Shown here piece by piece: positions 1 through 11,580 of a DNA stretch of 64,000 bases. This DNA comes from Panorpa germanica (lineage: Eukaryota; Arthropoda; Insecta; Mecoptera; Panorpidae). The translations under genes and the position numbers were made by a program. The stretch is taken from contig OY783204.1 in NCBI GenBank assembly GCA_963678705.1, forward strand, positions 16,192,759 through 16,256,758, read 5' to 3'. Every line of letters begins with the position of its first letter. Position 1 is the stretch's first letter. The notes below the pieces were generated by a model. The model did no database searches. It saw nothing but the letters and a program-made list of their open reading frames with translations, and was not told the origin of the DNA.

Positions 1-190
1 GCAGCTTTACAGTATTCATAATTACTCGCAATCATTCTCTGTTCCTTTATGTTTTGACGTTAGTTTGATAAGACTGTGTCCTGTGCTTTGTATTTGTACT
101 GAATATTTGAACTCCTCCGTTTAGTAGTAAGAAACATTGTATTGTGATTCGTTTTTATATTATTTAATAAAATTTCATCCTGAAGCATAA
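1..190 (+). other. 3' UTR end of an upstream sHsp copy
   Basis: This sequence matches the 3' UTR that follows the intact sHsp gene (13136 onward) and the broken one (26532 onward). It includes the AATAAA polyadenylation signal at 166-171. The coding part of this copy lies outside the window. It shows that at least three sHsp 3' ends exist in the array. Confidence 0.85.
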
Positions 191-3100
191 TTCATGTTGT
201 TTTATTCATGTGTAATCAGTATAATTTGATTGATAAATTAATAAATTTGTAAATAGTTCATTACACTTTGTAACTGCAACTACAGTTTTAATTTTAAGTT
301 AATTTTAATTATATATCATCCGGGTAGAACTTCAGTTTCAGAAGTCTTTAAATGTAGTATAACTGACTGGTACGCCTGATCAACTGGCAACACAGATAAC
401 TTTCTAAATAATAATACTTCAAAACTATAATCCAAAAAAGTACCTTTATTGTTAAAGCGATCAGGGTATGCAAAATGAATAATATAAGGAAAGTCTAATG
501 TAATAATAAGTATGTTTCGTTGAAGTAGAGAATGTAAGAAGTTCTTACTACTTCAGTTTAGAAATTATGCAAATAGCAGTTATGTAAGTGTTACATTAAA
601 AATATAATAGTAAGATAAACAAACCTATTTCGAGCAACACCAATAAGCAATATTTTTGTCTCACTCATACTTATTATAATAAAATGAGTGTGAGTGCGTT
701 GATTGATATGCATAACATCTAGTGGTTTTATGTAAAAAATTTCCGCAAAATTTTTACGATTTCACGACTAGTAAAAGAAGGCAACATTCTTTATAATAAA
801 ACACAATAAAATTGTAGTGAACACTCATTTTGCAATAATACATCAAATAAATACCTTCGAAAAAAGACCTGCCATGTTCTTATTAAGTAATTTACTTGCT
901 TATTTTTATGATTCATACTTGCTCGTTTCTATCTATCACGAAATCAGCAATAAATGAAACATAACCTAAAAGTTTTTTGATTTTTGTGCATCAACATTTT
1001 ACTCTGCTTCCGAATGCGATTTCAATTTAAATTGGTATTGTTGCATTACCATTTTATTTAATTGTTATGTGACTTATCTATTCAATAACAATGTAGCAGG
1101 GCTGCAGATCGATAAAAAAACATCCGAGATCGGATAATTTCGGATTCCATTGATCCAGTGCGAATTTATTCCATCGACCATACAATTCTTAGTAAATCTG
1201 TTATAGCCAAGTTAATATTAGTTAAAGAATAGTTTGCGAATAGACAATTTTTTCATAAACCAACAAACGTTTAAATAGTCGTAATACAGTTATTTGAAAT
1301 TCAATGTCACCATTGTACGTAGTTCAAGCCATAGTCGGAGTCGCTAGGTACATTTTTTTCGATGCCGACTCCATAGGCGAGAAATTCTTTCCGACTCCAC
1401 AGCCCTTCATTATAGTTATAGAATTATCGTTGCCTCCTCATCATCATCAGTGAAACAGAAAATCATTATAGTAGTGATCAGAATCACATAATGTTAGTGT
1501 GTCTCTAAATACGGATTTATTTTTCGTATTGTACTTCATGAATTCCTGATATTTCGCTTTAAATGGAAACAGTAAAATCAGGTTTAGCAACTGAACTCTG
1601 TACAGAATACGCAGTATTCGAGCGCTCTGTGGATGCAAAATAGTTTACTATATGGAGAAATGAAATACCGACTGAAGGAAATCTGGAAGGTTTGGAACAT
1701 GAGCTGGAAGATTCCATCAGATGCACGCATTGCATTCCAGCTTGTTCGTTACTTTACTCAAAGCACCTGGGCTCCGTTAATGCGGAATGAGTACTAGCAG
1801 TCGAATTTTCTGTTAGTTAATTTTATCCATCAATATGGGAGGATTCATTAATCAAAACATTCTTGGAGATTATTTTGGGACTTCTAATGCTGGTACGAAA
1901 TTATTAGTAAGTACAAGAATCTAAATCTTTAGTTCCTTTTAAGGGTGTTAAGGTGATTATTTTGGAATACTACTCCCTTACCCTATCAAAATCCAGAAAC
2001 ACACCAGCGAATCTGCTGCGATGAAAACCATTCCTAAAGACAAATTATGAAGAAATTGTTCTTTCCAAACAGTTCAGATACAAGAATAAAAAAACGCGAA
2101 TTACCTAAATACTCGTTATTTCAAATAATTAAATTTTTAAGTTTTTGTTGTTGTAATAATTTAAAGTAACTGCAAAGTGACTTACTCTTAGCCACTGGCG
2201 GATTTAAATGTAATGAAATTTCAATGTAGTCTTATACCGGTATCAAATCAATTGTATCTAGTTTCTATTTCCTTTTGTCGAAATGAATTGTTTCCAGTCA
2301 CAATGGCCTTCCTAGGTAGATTCTAAATTCATACGGCGGAGCGGCAGCTGCACATAGCTAAAAAGCTCTTTATACCCCTTCACTGTTGTTTACAGGCATG
2401 CGCAAGTTAACATGGGACTACGACCTACAGATGTTTTCTCTTCATTCTGCACTCATAAATTGCATTCAATAATTCACTAACATAAGTCATAATTTCAACT
2501 TGTAACTGTCTATGATTTCAAATATAAACAACTTTAGATTGGACTGTGAGCTTTTCTACTGAGGGAAACGTTAATGCCGAATAACCACTTGACTTAAAAC
2601 CCTCAGCTAATTTTATAAAATAGTAACTATATATACAGTTCTTGGGGATACTTTTAAGTTAGACTGTAAAAGTACAAGCATCAATCGGGATCTTGATTCT
2701 GTAGTAGTCAATTTTTATCTCATACTCTTGACATTACCGCAAATTAGATTTAAAACAAACAAAAGTGTTAATTCACATTACCACATATTAGATTGAAAAA
2801 CAAACGAAACAAGTAAAATTAAGATTAACAAAAGAATTAGAAATTAGTGTAGCAAAATCATCAAATAATATAATTGTTTTACATAAATAATTAATTACCA
2901 AAACTAACAAGAAACAAGTGTACTTTAGGATTAGAATTTGTTAAATAAAATACAGTTTTTTTATATATATGTTTTATTCTAATATTAATGTATAGAAATA
3001 GTAACAACCTTTAAACAACGACCACGACATATAAATTGATAAGCTGATTAAACTATCAAATATAGATTTGTTAATATTTTCGGCTCCCTGAAAATATACA

Positions 3101-3478
3101 TTAAATCGCAATCAGCATAAAATTTTATGGAGAAGAAAAAAAAACTTTAAATTGCATTCTATTTGGTGTTAATTTGTCATGAATTTCATCATTTCCAGTG
3201 TAAATTTGTTATAGATTCCAGTATATACGATGACAAGCGCCCCGTTTGTCCCTAACGGGGAACGGTCATGTTTTATAAATCTTCACAAATCTTGTATGCA
3301 TATATAATAAATACCAGTAAAATAGCAAATAAGAAATAATTTTTTTTAGAATAAATTTAAAGTTAATTATTTATTATAACAATATTTTTTAATATTTACA
3401 TAAATACAATAAAATGAAAAACTTATTTATTTGGTGCTTAATTTAAATTAGCACTGAGGGTATAAATACTGATGAAAT
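191..3478. other. Intergenic part of unit 1, no gene seen
   Basis: AT-rich, no convincing coding region. It holds a hAT-type terminal sequence on the minus strand at about 1339-1406 (CCGACTCCACAGCCCT, the end of a common insect hAT family), one arm of an inverted repeat (2397-2695) and a small perfect hairpin at 3240-3260 (CCCCGTT, 7-base loop, AACGGGG) about 220 bases beyond the stop codon of the peptide gene. A 63-codon open frame at 1447-1638 (minus) looks like chance or transposon debris. Confidence 0.55.
2397..2695 (+). repeat. Left arm of inverted repeat flanking the peptide gene
   Basis: Reads as the diverged reverse complement of 5742-6080. Shared stretches include GCAAGTTAACATGGGA followed by ACGACCTACAGATGTTTT, then TCATAAATTG and ATTCAATAATT, and near the inner end ATATATACAGTTCTT and GTAAAAGT.CAAGCATCAATCG. 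Identity looks like about three quarters with indels. The two arms enclose the coleoptericin-like gene and its promoter, but the right arm lies inside a hAT relic, so these may be two independent insertions of one repeat. Confidence 0.7.
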
Positions 3479-3937
3479 CTACCACCTGTAGTTGAAACCG
3501 CCACGGAACACAGGCTTGGCACGTCCTGGCCCGTTGATAACTTTGGACCAATTAGCGTTGCCTTCTAGTCTGCTGTTCTTGTCCTCGAAGAAGACCTTGT
3601 TAACCCCTGTAGATACTCTAGTGCCTTGGGGGTCGTGATCGATGTTCCCGGTGAACACCCCGTTGTTGTAGTCGTATCCTGGACCGCTTCCAGGTTGCAG
3701 GGAACGTCTGACGCGGTACTCTTGTCCAGGAACTTCCAGGAAATCCTTTAAAAGTGTTTACGTTATAGCATTTACGCAATTAGCTAATATATGGTGTATT
3801 ACAAGGATTAAAAAGACACTTACGCTTTCTGGCACTTCAAATACGATATATCCTTCCGGTGCTGGGCGGATGTAGGCCTGGGGGTACGCGGCAACGGCCC
3901 CCAAAGTCACGAGAACGAGTAAATATTGAGCATACAT
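3479..3937 (-). CDS. Coleoptericin-like antimicrobial peptide precursor, copy 1
   Basis: Two exons, 3824-3937 and 3479-3745, joined in phase 0 by a 78-base GT-AG intron, encode 126 residues. Residues 1-17 form a signal peptide (hydrophobic core LLVLVTLGAVAA). An acidic propeptide ends at RVRR (49-52), a furin-type site, leaving a 74-residue mature peptide, the length reported for coleoptericin. It starts SLQPG and is Gly- and Asn-rich; its C-terminal part, with WSKV, then GPG and KP, and ending in YRW, follows the coleoptericin pattern. The start is the first ATG, which precedes the signal peptide; a second ATG four bases downstream is in another frame. The predicted role is a secreted antibacterial peptide induced through NF-kappaB. 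The exons are visibly GC-richer than their surroundings. Family assignment is from memory of the family pattern, not a search. Confidence 0.78.
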
Positions 3938-4022
3938 ATCGTACAGATTGGTTGAGTATTCTACGGTGTTACTTGCAGACCTGCGTTGAGTCGATTGATG
4001 GCTGTTTGTTTAGCTACTTCCA

Positions 4023-4122
4023 TTTTATACGTTTTGATGAACAAACAATAATAATCAATCAACACTGAAATTGTTGATTTGGGAATAAGGGACTTCTTGT
4101 TTTAGTTGTTCCCCTTATCCCC
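4023..4122 (-). promoter_or_regulatory. Inducible-type promoter of peptide gene, copy 1
   Basis: Read on the minus strand, a TATA box (GTATAAAA, 4023-4030) lies about 90 bases upstream of the ATG. Upstream of it are GGGAATAAGG and GGGACTTCTT (4081-4098, plus-strand reading), which resemble insect kappaB sites, and GGGGATAAGGGGAA (minus, 4109-4122), which combines a kappaB-like core with a GATA core. Clustered Rel and GATA sites near the TATA box are typical of insect antimicrobial peptide genes. The sites are motif matches only. Confidence 0.55.
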
Positions 4123-4310
4123 AAGATGAGCCTGACAATCTTTTCTCATTTAGCTATACATGTGCTAGCGAAGCCTCATGCCTACAAATCGTCAACTAAT
4201 TCTCAGATGCAGCGATAAGTTGTACATTTTGCCATGCTTAGTTTTTAATTACTGTGTGTTTCACAAGAGATAACATTAAGATGTTTTAGGGGATCTCTGT
4301 ATGGTTGGGA

Positions 4311-4313
<3 letters not shown>

Positions 4314-4350
<37 letters not shown>
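4314..4350 (+). repeat. (AC)n microsatellite
   Basis: Uninterrupted AC dinucleotide run upstream of the peptide gene promoter. The copy in unit 2 (17448-17485) differs slightly at its left edge. Confidence 0.95.
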
Positions 4351-4351
<1 letters not shown>

Positions 4352-5230
4352 TATCAATGTTTACATTCTATACTTTAAAGAGCAGCTAACAACGAGTAGT
4401 AAGGAGAAACAAACGCTAAATCGTATCGATTTTATTGCTACAAGGATGTTGATCGTCTAAATTGAGATTTTTATTATTTTTAATTTATTTAATTATATTG
4501 TACCACGGCTCAAATTTATTCGCCAATTTACGGGGGCGTCAAATTTATATATTTGAAAAACTAGTTGTTTTCTGAAAGGCACTGTATATATAAAAAAAAT
4601 TGTTTATTTTTAGTTTGTTAAATTTTTTGAACAATTCCACATGATTAGGTTACTAGGTCCGACGGTTTAGTCCTGCGAACTCTTCGAACATCATTACTAT
4701 CAAGCAACATTTGCGTTATGGCGATGTTTTCGTGCAAATAATATGATCCAGTAAAATTGATGGGTAAATTCTTTGCATGTTGTTTTTGCCAAGTATAACG
4801 TTGTGTCTTTTTCTTTATTTAACAGAAAAATGTCATTCTATTAATTCCAACAAACCTAAATAATGTATATTATGAAGTGATCCAATAGTTTCATTACTAT
4901 CGGGAAATGCAAAATTTCATTTACCTAAAATTATATATCTGCAGATGAAGTAAATTTCTTTAAAAGTGTCCGCCATTGTTTGTCTGACCTAAATATGGCT
5001 TACAATTTGAGAATTGAATGGCACATTGTTGTTTTTGCAAACTAACTGCAAAATTTACCGTTTGTCTATGAAGGTGCTTTTTTTCGTGTGTTTTCAACAA
5101 ATTATTTACGTTTCTTCAGTCGTCAAATCAATCAATAACTTTACAAACAAAACAGATAAGTTGTCTTTACGTTTCTGAATAGTACAACCAATCTCTGACG
5201 TGAGTTCTTTGGTTTTTGGTATCCTGGGAT
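4351..5230. other. Intergenic, nothing recognised
   Basis: AT-rich sequence upstream of the peptide gene with no coding potential, RNA gene or repeat that I can identify beyond its duplication at about 17486-18362. Confidence 0.5.
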
Positions 5231-5741
5231 CAGTGGCGCAGCTAGGTAACCAAAGGCCCTGGTGCAAAAAAGAACTGGGGCCCTAATAAACTGTTCTGGT
5301 TTTATCAAGTCAAAATATAAATACTTTAAAAGTACAAAGCTACTAGTTTATCATCAGCTCTTTATCGTACACTGTATGGTGCAGCAAAACTACTTACTAT
5401 ATGTATGTGCAAGTTAACGTATACTTTCTGAGAGCCGAAAGTAATTAACAAATTTATATTGGGTGGTTAATTTACTTATTAATTCATATGTCGTAGTCGT
5501 CGTAAATAAAACAATTATTTAAGTTTATTTATTTATATTTTATTATGTATTTTATTTATTTTTGTTTGCTTTCTTTTGCAATTTATACTTTTGTGTTTTT
5601 AGACTTTTGTGTTTTGAATCTTAAATTTAATTTATGGTAATGTCAATAATCTGCGATAGAAATTGACCATTACTGAATCAAAGAAACACGTACAGCGATT
5701 GTGGTGTTTCTATAGAGATTTTTTGAGCAAGTATAAGTTAA

Positions 5742-6080
5742 GCGATCTCGATTGATGCTTGCACTTTTACAGACTAACTTAAAGTATCTCTAAGAACTGT
5801 ATATATACTAATTGTATATTAACCTAAGGGTAGGACCCTTAGTCAAATGTCAGGTGGTTCTTAGAATCAGCGTGGGATTTACTACATAGGTTACAAGGGT
5901 CACGGTTCTGACTTACAGTTTTTAAATGTATAATTTATGACTTTTGTAAGATATTGGTTCTATTTATTTAATGAACATAAAAGAACTCTTGTTATTTGAT
6001 ATTTTAGTTAATTATTGAATACAATTTATGAGAATGTAACATAAAACATCTGTAGGTCGTAATCCCATGTTAACTTGCAT
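5742..6080 (-). repeat. Right arm of inverted repeat around the peptide gene
   Basis: Inverted, diverged partner of 2397-2695. See that entry for the shared stretches. Confidence 0.7.
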
Positions 6081-6256
6081 GAGTGTCTTGTGTGAGCTTT
6101 ATGGTAGTGATAGTCTAAGTTTTACAGGTGAAGAGTGTAGGAAGGTATACTTAAATTAATAATATTGGTCTTAAGCAATAAGACGAAGTATATCAAAAGG
6201 TTTATGAACGCATGTATGTACAACACTCTGTTGTACATAAAACATTAATAGTATAT

Positions 6257-6375
6257 TACACACCGAGGGAAGAAAGTAAGACATTTCATCCCGCGTGTAA
6301 AATTGATTCACTAGCCGAAGACGAGGGTGGCAAACACGCGGACTGGAATATCTTACTTTCTTTGCCAGCGTGTAT
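6257..6375. repeat. Short hairpin (foldback) element, copy 1
   Basis: Two arms of about 40 bases face each other: ACACACCGAGGGAAGAAAGT at the left and its imperfect complement (ACTTTCTTTGCCAGCGTGT) at the right, with CGCGTGT / ACACGCG at the inner edge. The loop is about 35 bases. The open frames here come from the hairpin and are not thought to be genes. Confidence 0.65.
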
Positions 6376-6478
6376 ACTATTTTTCACCATATTTGTAACC
6401 GAAATTTTAAATTTCTGCCCCTGTTTTGCGGGAAGGTTAGTGCAGATATGTATACTGATAACAAAATAACAATTTAGT

Positions 6479-6811
6479 TTATAATCTTTTCCTAGGCTTA
6501 GTTTTCGCAAAAGTATCAATGACTTCGGTTAAATCTAAGCTTGATGCGGCTTTGTTTTCGATTGTTATTAGCGATAAATATTGGAGTCGAACTTGGTCCA
6601 TAGTATTCCTTAAATCATTTTTTATTATTTTTAATTTGCTAAATGATCTTTCAGCTTCTGCCGAAGTGACAGGGATTGTATGGAACAATAACATTGCTGT
6701 AAATACTTCTGTTAGGTCGCATTCTAGCACTTCATATTTTCTCATTATTTCGATGAACAAAAACTGAGATTTCTCATAAGCCTCAATAAGCCAAAAAAAT
6801 TCAAAGTTCAA
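6479..6811 (-). pseudogene. hAT transposase C-terminal fragment, copy 1
   Basis: An open frame of 110 residues holds the hAT dimerisation region: LLFHTIPVTSAEAERSFSKL followed by KIIKNDLRNTM and LSLITIE. This matches ZMYM1-like/hAT family C-termini (IPVT.A.AERSFSKLK.IK..LRSTM). The N-terminal zinc finger and catalytic RNase H-like core are absent, so no functional transposase can come from it. It belongs to the degenerate hAT element 5231-6870. Confidence 0.8.
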
Positions 6812-7261
6812 TATCTTATTATAGTCTACTAATACGCCAAATTTTAGAAAATATTAAACGGTACCTCTCTGACCGACAGTACTACCTTAAAGTCGTGTTG
6901 CAACCTATTTTATTTACATTTTATTACAAAGGTGGAAGACAGTGTAGTTTATACTCATAAAATTTCACAGAATCGCGTAGTATTTTGGTAATCTAGCTGT
7001 ATTTCATTATTTTACCAAAAGTAGTACAGTTTTTACCAAAGACTAGTGGTTTTTCCTGCGGCTTCAAGTTTGTAATATATATAAAGTTAAATAATATAAA
7101 AACCGAAATTTTACAAACTGATCATTTCCTGTTAAAGGCGCGGGGTTTGAGTCATTTGTTACTTTTACTATGTGACTAACTGGAAGTGGGTGTGATGAAC
7201 CCAAGAACAGGTTTGTCCTGCTGAATTTGTTAATTTTACAACTATTTTTAAACTGGTAATA

Positions 7262-7375
7262 TTATTTCACGTTGGTCTATTTTCGACGCTGCGCTTATCA
7301 CCAACGACGTTTTCTTGAAGCACACATAATTTTATAACGGCCATGACACATGTTCTTTGTCTAATTGAAATCTAA
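7262..7375 (-). mobile_element. Old SINE tail fragment, copy 1
   Basis: CACGTTGGTCTATTTTCGAC and ATCACCAACGACG match the tail half of the SINE that broke the second sHsp gene (25976-26250), with substitutions. The tRNA-like head is missing, as in a 5'-truncated or eroded copy. Confidence 0.6.
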
Positions 7376-7458
7376 AGTTACATGTTTTTGTGGTTTGACG
7401 CAAAATTGCGATGAATTCAAAAAAATTCTGTTTTTCCAAAAAAATTTCTTAATATAAG

Positions 7459-7530
7459 TCCTCGATAGTATAGTGGTCAGTATCCCCGCCTGTCACGCGG
7501 GAGACCGGGGTTCGATTCCCCGTCGGGGAG
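7459..7530 (+). tRNA. tRNA-Asp (GTC), copy 1
   Basis: A 72-base cloverleaf. The acceptor stem pairs TCCTCGA with TCGGGGA through one G-T pair, and the discriminator is G. The anticodon stem CCCGC/GCGGG carries the GTC anticodon at 7492-7494. The T arm is CCGGG-GTTCGATTC-CCCG with a consensus B box GGTTCGATTCC; the A box lies in TAGTATAGTGG. No intron. A T run (CTTTTATA) follows for Pol III termination. The copy at 20591 is identical. Confidence 0.97.
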
Positions 7531-8953
7531 ACTTCCTTTTATATACAGTACCTTCATAACGTAAGACTCACTTTCTCGCTCTTTTTTTCACTTACATATA
7601 AATTCATTCCATTCTTACAATTCACTTCTATGTCCAGTAGAAAAACCTCTGTAAAGAGCAGAACAAAAAAACTTACAAATATAAAGTTGATGAAAGAAAG
7701 TTGATGAATCTTATTACCAAGAATTTTTTTAAAATTTTTTTGGAAACTTTTTTAAATTATTTTTGTATACATATTTAAGATTCAAAACAGTTCTTTTTAT
7801 AATTCTATTAGCAATAAATTTTAATTTTTCGTTATATTTAGAATAATGTTTTTTGTAAAATTTTATGTTGTACAAAAGTTCTAAATTAAATAAATAAAAA
7901 ATAACTGTGCCAAATGCCCATGGTTAGAGAAGTTTCACTTCAAAGTAATTTACTGCGTAATTGGGATACGTATCGATTTTCCTCGAATACATTTTAAAGT
8001 ATTAAATTTACTCTAAAGAAAAACTTTTACTTTTGAAGAAAAATCAAATGTAAAAACATTTATTTGAATAATTCGGGCACTTGAAGGTTTTGTTCTTTTA
8101 CAAATCAGGAGGTTTGTCGTTGCTGTTAGTTAAATATCATATTTCTGTGGATGAGGGCTCCAGAAAACTGCCACAAGATCGAACAAAAATTGCTTTGATT
8201 ACTGATTCCCTAATACTTTTGTGACTTGACTATTGCTGCCCTTCGTCGATGAACATCACGACGTAGAAATGTTGTTCCATCTCTGTGATACTTTTGAAGA
8301 CTGCAAAACTTAGTCTAGTTTTACAAAGAGCAAATCTACAAAAATGCGCAACTATTATGTTACAATTAACAAGGAAAAAAATGACGTGTTGAATTTTATT
8401 GCGGGTAATCTACAGCCAATTAAAAATCCAAAAAAATTAATATTATTTAAAAATTTATTAAAAAACTATTTAATATAATAATAAGAAAATTTCTTTCAAC
8501 ACGACCAAACGAGACAGGACATAATTTAAATTTATCGAGTTTTATTAATTTCCTGATAAATATTTTCGGTTGCAATATTTTAAATTATTAACAACTAATA
8601 AGAAAAATAAAGTACAGATTACAGAGGTACAAAAACAATCGGTATGAACAAACAAGCAGTGAAATGTAAGGGTTACTCATATAAAAATCATCTGCGGTAC
8701 AAAATAGTAAAGTATTTAATAAATTACGAAATAGAAACTCATGCTTATTATTTGAAATAAATTATTTATTGGGTAGAATTATTACAAGTAAACTAATATA
8801 CCTAAAATGAACTTAATGTAACTTACAAACTATATTTACAAATTATAATAACAGTCTTAGGAGTGATTCAGTGATTCAGTGATTCAGAGATCAGTGACTA
8901 AATGGACATGGAATGGTGATGAGCAGTGAACAAGAGTCAATGTATTATCATAG
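7531..8953. other. Intergenic and Hsp70 3' UTR
   Basis: No gene seen. It contains the 3' flank of Hsp70 (minus), with GTGATTCA repeated three times at 8863-8886 and possible minus-strand AATAAA signals near 8762-8770. Confidence 0.6.
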
Positions 8954-10906
8954 TTAATCGACTTCTTCCACTGTGGGTCCTGGATTCCTCATGTTGTTAA
9001 ATCCGTTAAATCCGCTAAATCCGCCAGCTTGTTGTGCACATCCTGTAGGCATTTGTTGACCCTTGGCATCCTGTGACCCTTGATGCAGCTTCGTCATTAT
9101 TGGAGCACACACCCTCTGCAAGTCGTTCAAGCGATGTTCGTATTCTTCTAATTCAGCTAGAGAGTTGTTGTCCAACCATCTGACGCATTCCTCACAATGT
9201 GTACGGACTGTATTTTGATTCTCGGCACTCAATTTAGAGCTTCCAGCTTCTTCGACAGCTTGTTTCACATTGAACACATATCCTTCTAGTTGATTTCGAG
9301 CAGAAATTCGTTTTCTTTGTTTCTCATCTTCTTCTTTATATTTCTCAGCATCGGATACCATGCGGTCAATATCTGCCTGAGATAAACGTCCTCTATCGTT
9401 TTTGATTGTGATATTCTTCGATTTTCCAGTGCCGTTTTCTTTTGCAGATACATTTAATATGCCATTTGCGTCTAAATCGAAAGTAACTTCTATTTTTGGT
9501 ACTCCCCTAGGTGCTGGTGGAATTCCAGACAGATCAAAGTTTCCCAAAGTGTTATTGTCTTTGGTCATAGCGCGTTCTCCTTCAAATACCTGTATACTAA
9601 CACCTGGCTGATTGTCTGTGTATGTTGAGAAGGTCTGCGTCTGCTTGCAGGGGATCCTCGAATTTCGTTCGATGATCTTTGTCATTACTCCTCCAGCAGT
9701 TTCAATGCCCAGTGATAACGGCGCTACGTCCACAAGTAAGACATCCTGAATTTTGCTACTGGTGTCACCACTTAAAATGGCAGCTTGTACAGCTGCTCCA
9801 TAAGCTACGGCTTCATCAGGATTGATGGATAAGTTTAGAGCCTTTCCACAAAAATAATTTTGAAGTAATGATTGAACTTTTGGAATTCGAGTTGAACCAC
9901 CGACCAATACAACATTGTGAATTGAACTCTTATCCATCTTTGCGTCATTCAGAGCTTTCTCCACAGGTTGTAGAGTTCCACGGAAAAGATCTGAACACAA
10001 TTCTTCAAATCGTGCTCTTGTTACTTTGGTATAAAAGTCAACGCCTTCCATAAGTGCGTCTACTTCTATTGTTGCTTCAGTACTCGATGACAACGTTCGC
10101 TTTGCTCGTTCAGCAGCGGTTCTCAATCTTCGTAATGCTCTGGAGTTTGTTTTGACATCCTTTTTGTATTTTCTTTTAAATTCCTCAGCCAAGTGGTTCA
10201 CTAGCCTGTTATCAAAGTCCTCGCCACCAAGATGTGTGTCTCCAGCAGTTGCTCTGACTTCAAACAATGAGCCTTCATCAATGGTAAGAATAGAGACATC
10301 AAAAGTACCGCCTCCGAGATCAAAAATTAATACATTTCTCTCTCCCTTCAAATTCTTGTCCAGACCATATGCTAGAGCAGCGGCAGTTGGTTCATTGATA
10401 ATTCTCAGGACGTTTAATCCTGCAATCACTCCAGCATCTTTCGTCGCCTGACGCTGGGAATCGTTAAAATAAGCTGGTACAGTGACTACAGCATCCTTGA
10501 CAGATTCTCCAAGATACGCTTCAGCTATTTCTCGCATTTTCACTAGAACCATTGAGCTCACTTCTTCAGGGGCAAACGTTTTTCTCTCACCCTTATGTTC
10601 TACTTGAATTTTTGGTTTTCCATTTTCATTTACAACGGTAAATGGCCAGTGTTTCATATCTTCCTGAATTTTGGAATCATCAAATTTTCGTCCAATGAGT
10701 CGTTTTGCATCAAAAATGGTATTTTTTGGATTCATAGCCACTTGATTTTTAGCCGCATCGCCAACAAGTCGTTCTGCATCTGTGAACGCTACAAAACTAG
10801 GTGTTGTTCGATTTCCCTGGTCGTTGGCGATGATTTCTGCTTTTCCATGCTGCCAAACACCTACACAAGAGTAGGTGGTTCCCAAATCGATCCCAATAGC
10901 AGGCAT
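8954..10906 (-). CDS. Cytosolic inducible-type Hsp70, copy 1
   Basis: ATP-dependent chaperone of 650 residues without introns. I start it at [11 protein letters not shown] (10906), not at the in-frame ATG ten codons upstream, because family members begin there. The nucleotide-binding domain shows IDLGTTYSC (6-14), the [14 protein letters not shown] loop, [11 protein letters not shown] (about 196-206) and [14 protein letters not shown] (332-345). The substrate-binding domain follows, and the protein ends in EEVD (647-650), the cytosolic co-chaperone-binding tail. The C-terminal tail is short and lacks GGMP repeats, which fits a stress-inducible rather than a constitutive Hsc70. Residue 331 is Asn where Hsp70s almost always have Asp (IHD.VLVGG). 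It is divergent to sHsp and shares its 5' region. Confidence 0.97.
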   Translation of the reverse strand: MPAIGIDLGTTYSCVGVWQHGKAEIIANDQGNRTTPSFVAFTDAERLVGDAAKNQVAMNPKNTIFDAKRLIGRKFDDSKIQEDMKHWPFTVVNENGKPKIQVEHKGERKTFAPEEVSSMVLVKMREIAEAYLGESVKDAVVTVPAYFNDSQRQATKDAGVIAGLNVLRIINEPTAAALAYGLDKNLKGERNVLIFDLGGGTFDVSILTIDEGSLFEVRATAGDTHLGGEDFDNRLVNHLAEEFKRKYKKDVKTNSRALRRLRTAAERAKRTLSSSTEATIEVDALMEGVDFYTKVTRARFEELCSDLFRGTLQPVEKALNDAKMDKSSIHNVVLVGGSTRIPKVQSLLQNYFCGKALNLSINPDEAVAYGAAVQAAILSGDTSSKIQDVLLVDVAPLSLGIETAGGVMTKIIERNSRIPCKQTQTFSTYTDNQPGVSIQVFEGERAMTKDNNTLGNFDLSGIPPAPRGVPKIEVTFDLDANGILNVSAKENGTGKSKNITIKNDRGRLSQADIDRMVSDAEKYKEEDEKQRKRISARNQLEGYVFNVKQAVEEAGSSKLSAENQNTVRTHCEECVRWLDNNSLAELEEYEHRLNDLQRVCAPIMTKLHQGSQDAKGQQMPTGCAQQAGGFSGFNGFNNMRNPGPTVEEVD

Positions 10907-11103
10907 TTTGTATTTTAAAACGTGACTACGTATCACTAACTGTTACTTTTTTAAATAATTATTTCTTTATTTATTATTTTACTTCACTCGTTGTTTTATT
11001 TGAACTGATGGTTTTATTATTTTCGTGTGATTTCGTTTAATACTCAACTTGAATATAACTTTACTTGTTGCAATGTATCTCGATCTTGCTTGTACTGTAG
11101 TTT

Positions 11104-11390
11104 GAATTAAACTGACGTTCCCGGCTCGCGCGCCCGAATATATACGAGTACGCCCGATGTCGAGAACATTCTAGTGGAATCGTAGATAACCGAGAAGCAC
11201 CTAGAAGCAGTGACGCGTTTGACGTCACAAGCTTCGATGTGTGCCGTTGTTAGGTGACAGCAGTACGTAACACACACACAACACACACACATGCATTGTT
11301 TGTGAACCGCACTGGTACAGTGTCATGTACAGATTGCAGCATGATCGTGTTCTTGTAGAAAGTACCAGGACGTTGTAGAATGTGCTGGAA
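11104..11390 (-). promoter_or_regulatory. Heat-shock promoter of Hsp70 copy 1
   Basis: Read on the minus strand, TATATA (about 11139-11144) lies about 30 bases upstream of an initiator TCAGTT (11110-11115), the arrangement of Drosophila heat-shock genes. Upstream heat-shock element candidates are GAAcaTTCtaG (11164-11174), two GAA cores exactly 10 bases apart (11194-11196, 11204-11206), an imperfect CAAGCTTC (11228-11235), and a distal pair of GAA cores 10 bases apart (11378-11380, 11388-11390). Confidence 0.75.
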
Positions 11391-11580
11391 GGACTAACAT
11401 AGATATCCTTCGCTGTTAATGGATGTTATAATGCGTTATAAGTTCGAATTAAATATCAGTCAGGAGTAGTTTTAGCAATTTTAGTAAAATTTCATTGTTT
11501 TCGTACAAAATGCGAACTTTTCTTAAAAAATAAGTAATTTCAAATTAAACAATTATTTAATTTGTTATCAATTCTATTAT

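Larger units (their letters stand above)
5231..6870 (-). mobile_element. Degenerate hAT element, copy 1
   Basis: Its left end, CAGTGGCGCAGCTAGGTAAC at 5231, matches the terminal sequence of the short hAT element at 62526. The right part (about 6768-6870) also matches internal sequence of that element (about 62880-63050). Between them lies a hAT transposase C-terminal fragment on the minus strand. No right terminal repeat is visible after 6870, so the element is truncated or decayed. Other repeats (5742-6080, 6257-6375) sit inside it. Confidence 0.65.

Noticed and set aside
1098-1405. Complete hAT element from CAGGGCTG to CAGCCCT
   Set aside because: Only the right end matches a known terminus well, and no 8-base duplication is visible.
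3240-3260. Hairpin downstream of the peptide gene as a transcription terminator
   Set aside because: Stem-loop terminators of this type are bacterial; here it is noted only as a small palindrome.
6212-6519. Overlapping frames around 6212-6519 as small genes
   Set aside because: They read through a hairpin element on both strands.
9402-10918. Several plus-strand open frames opposite Hsp70 (and their unit-2 copies)
   Set aside because: They mirror the constrained codons of Hsp70 and have no features of their own.
10907-10936. Ten extra N-terminal codons of Hsp70
   Set aside because: Hsp70 proteins begin at MPAIGIDLG; the upstream ATG differs in context between copies (MIRSH, MKRSH) and lies in the leader.
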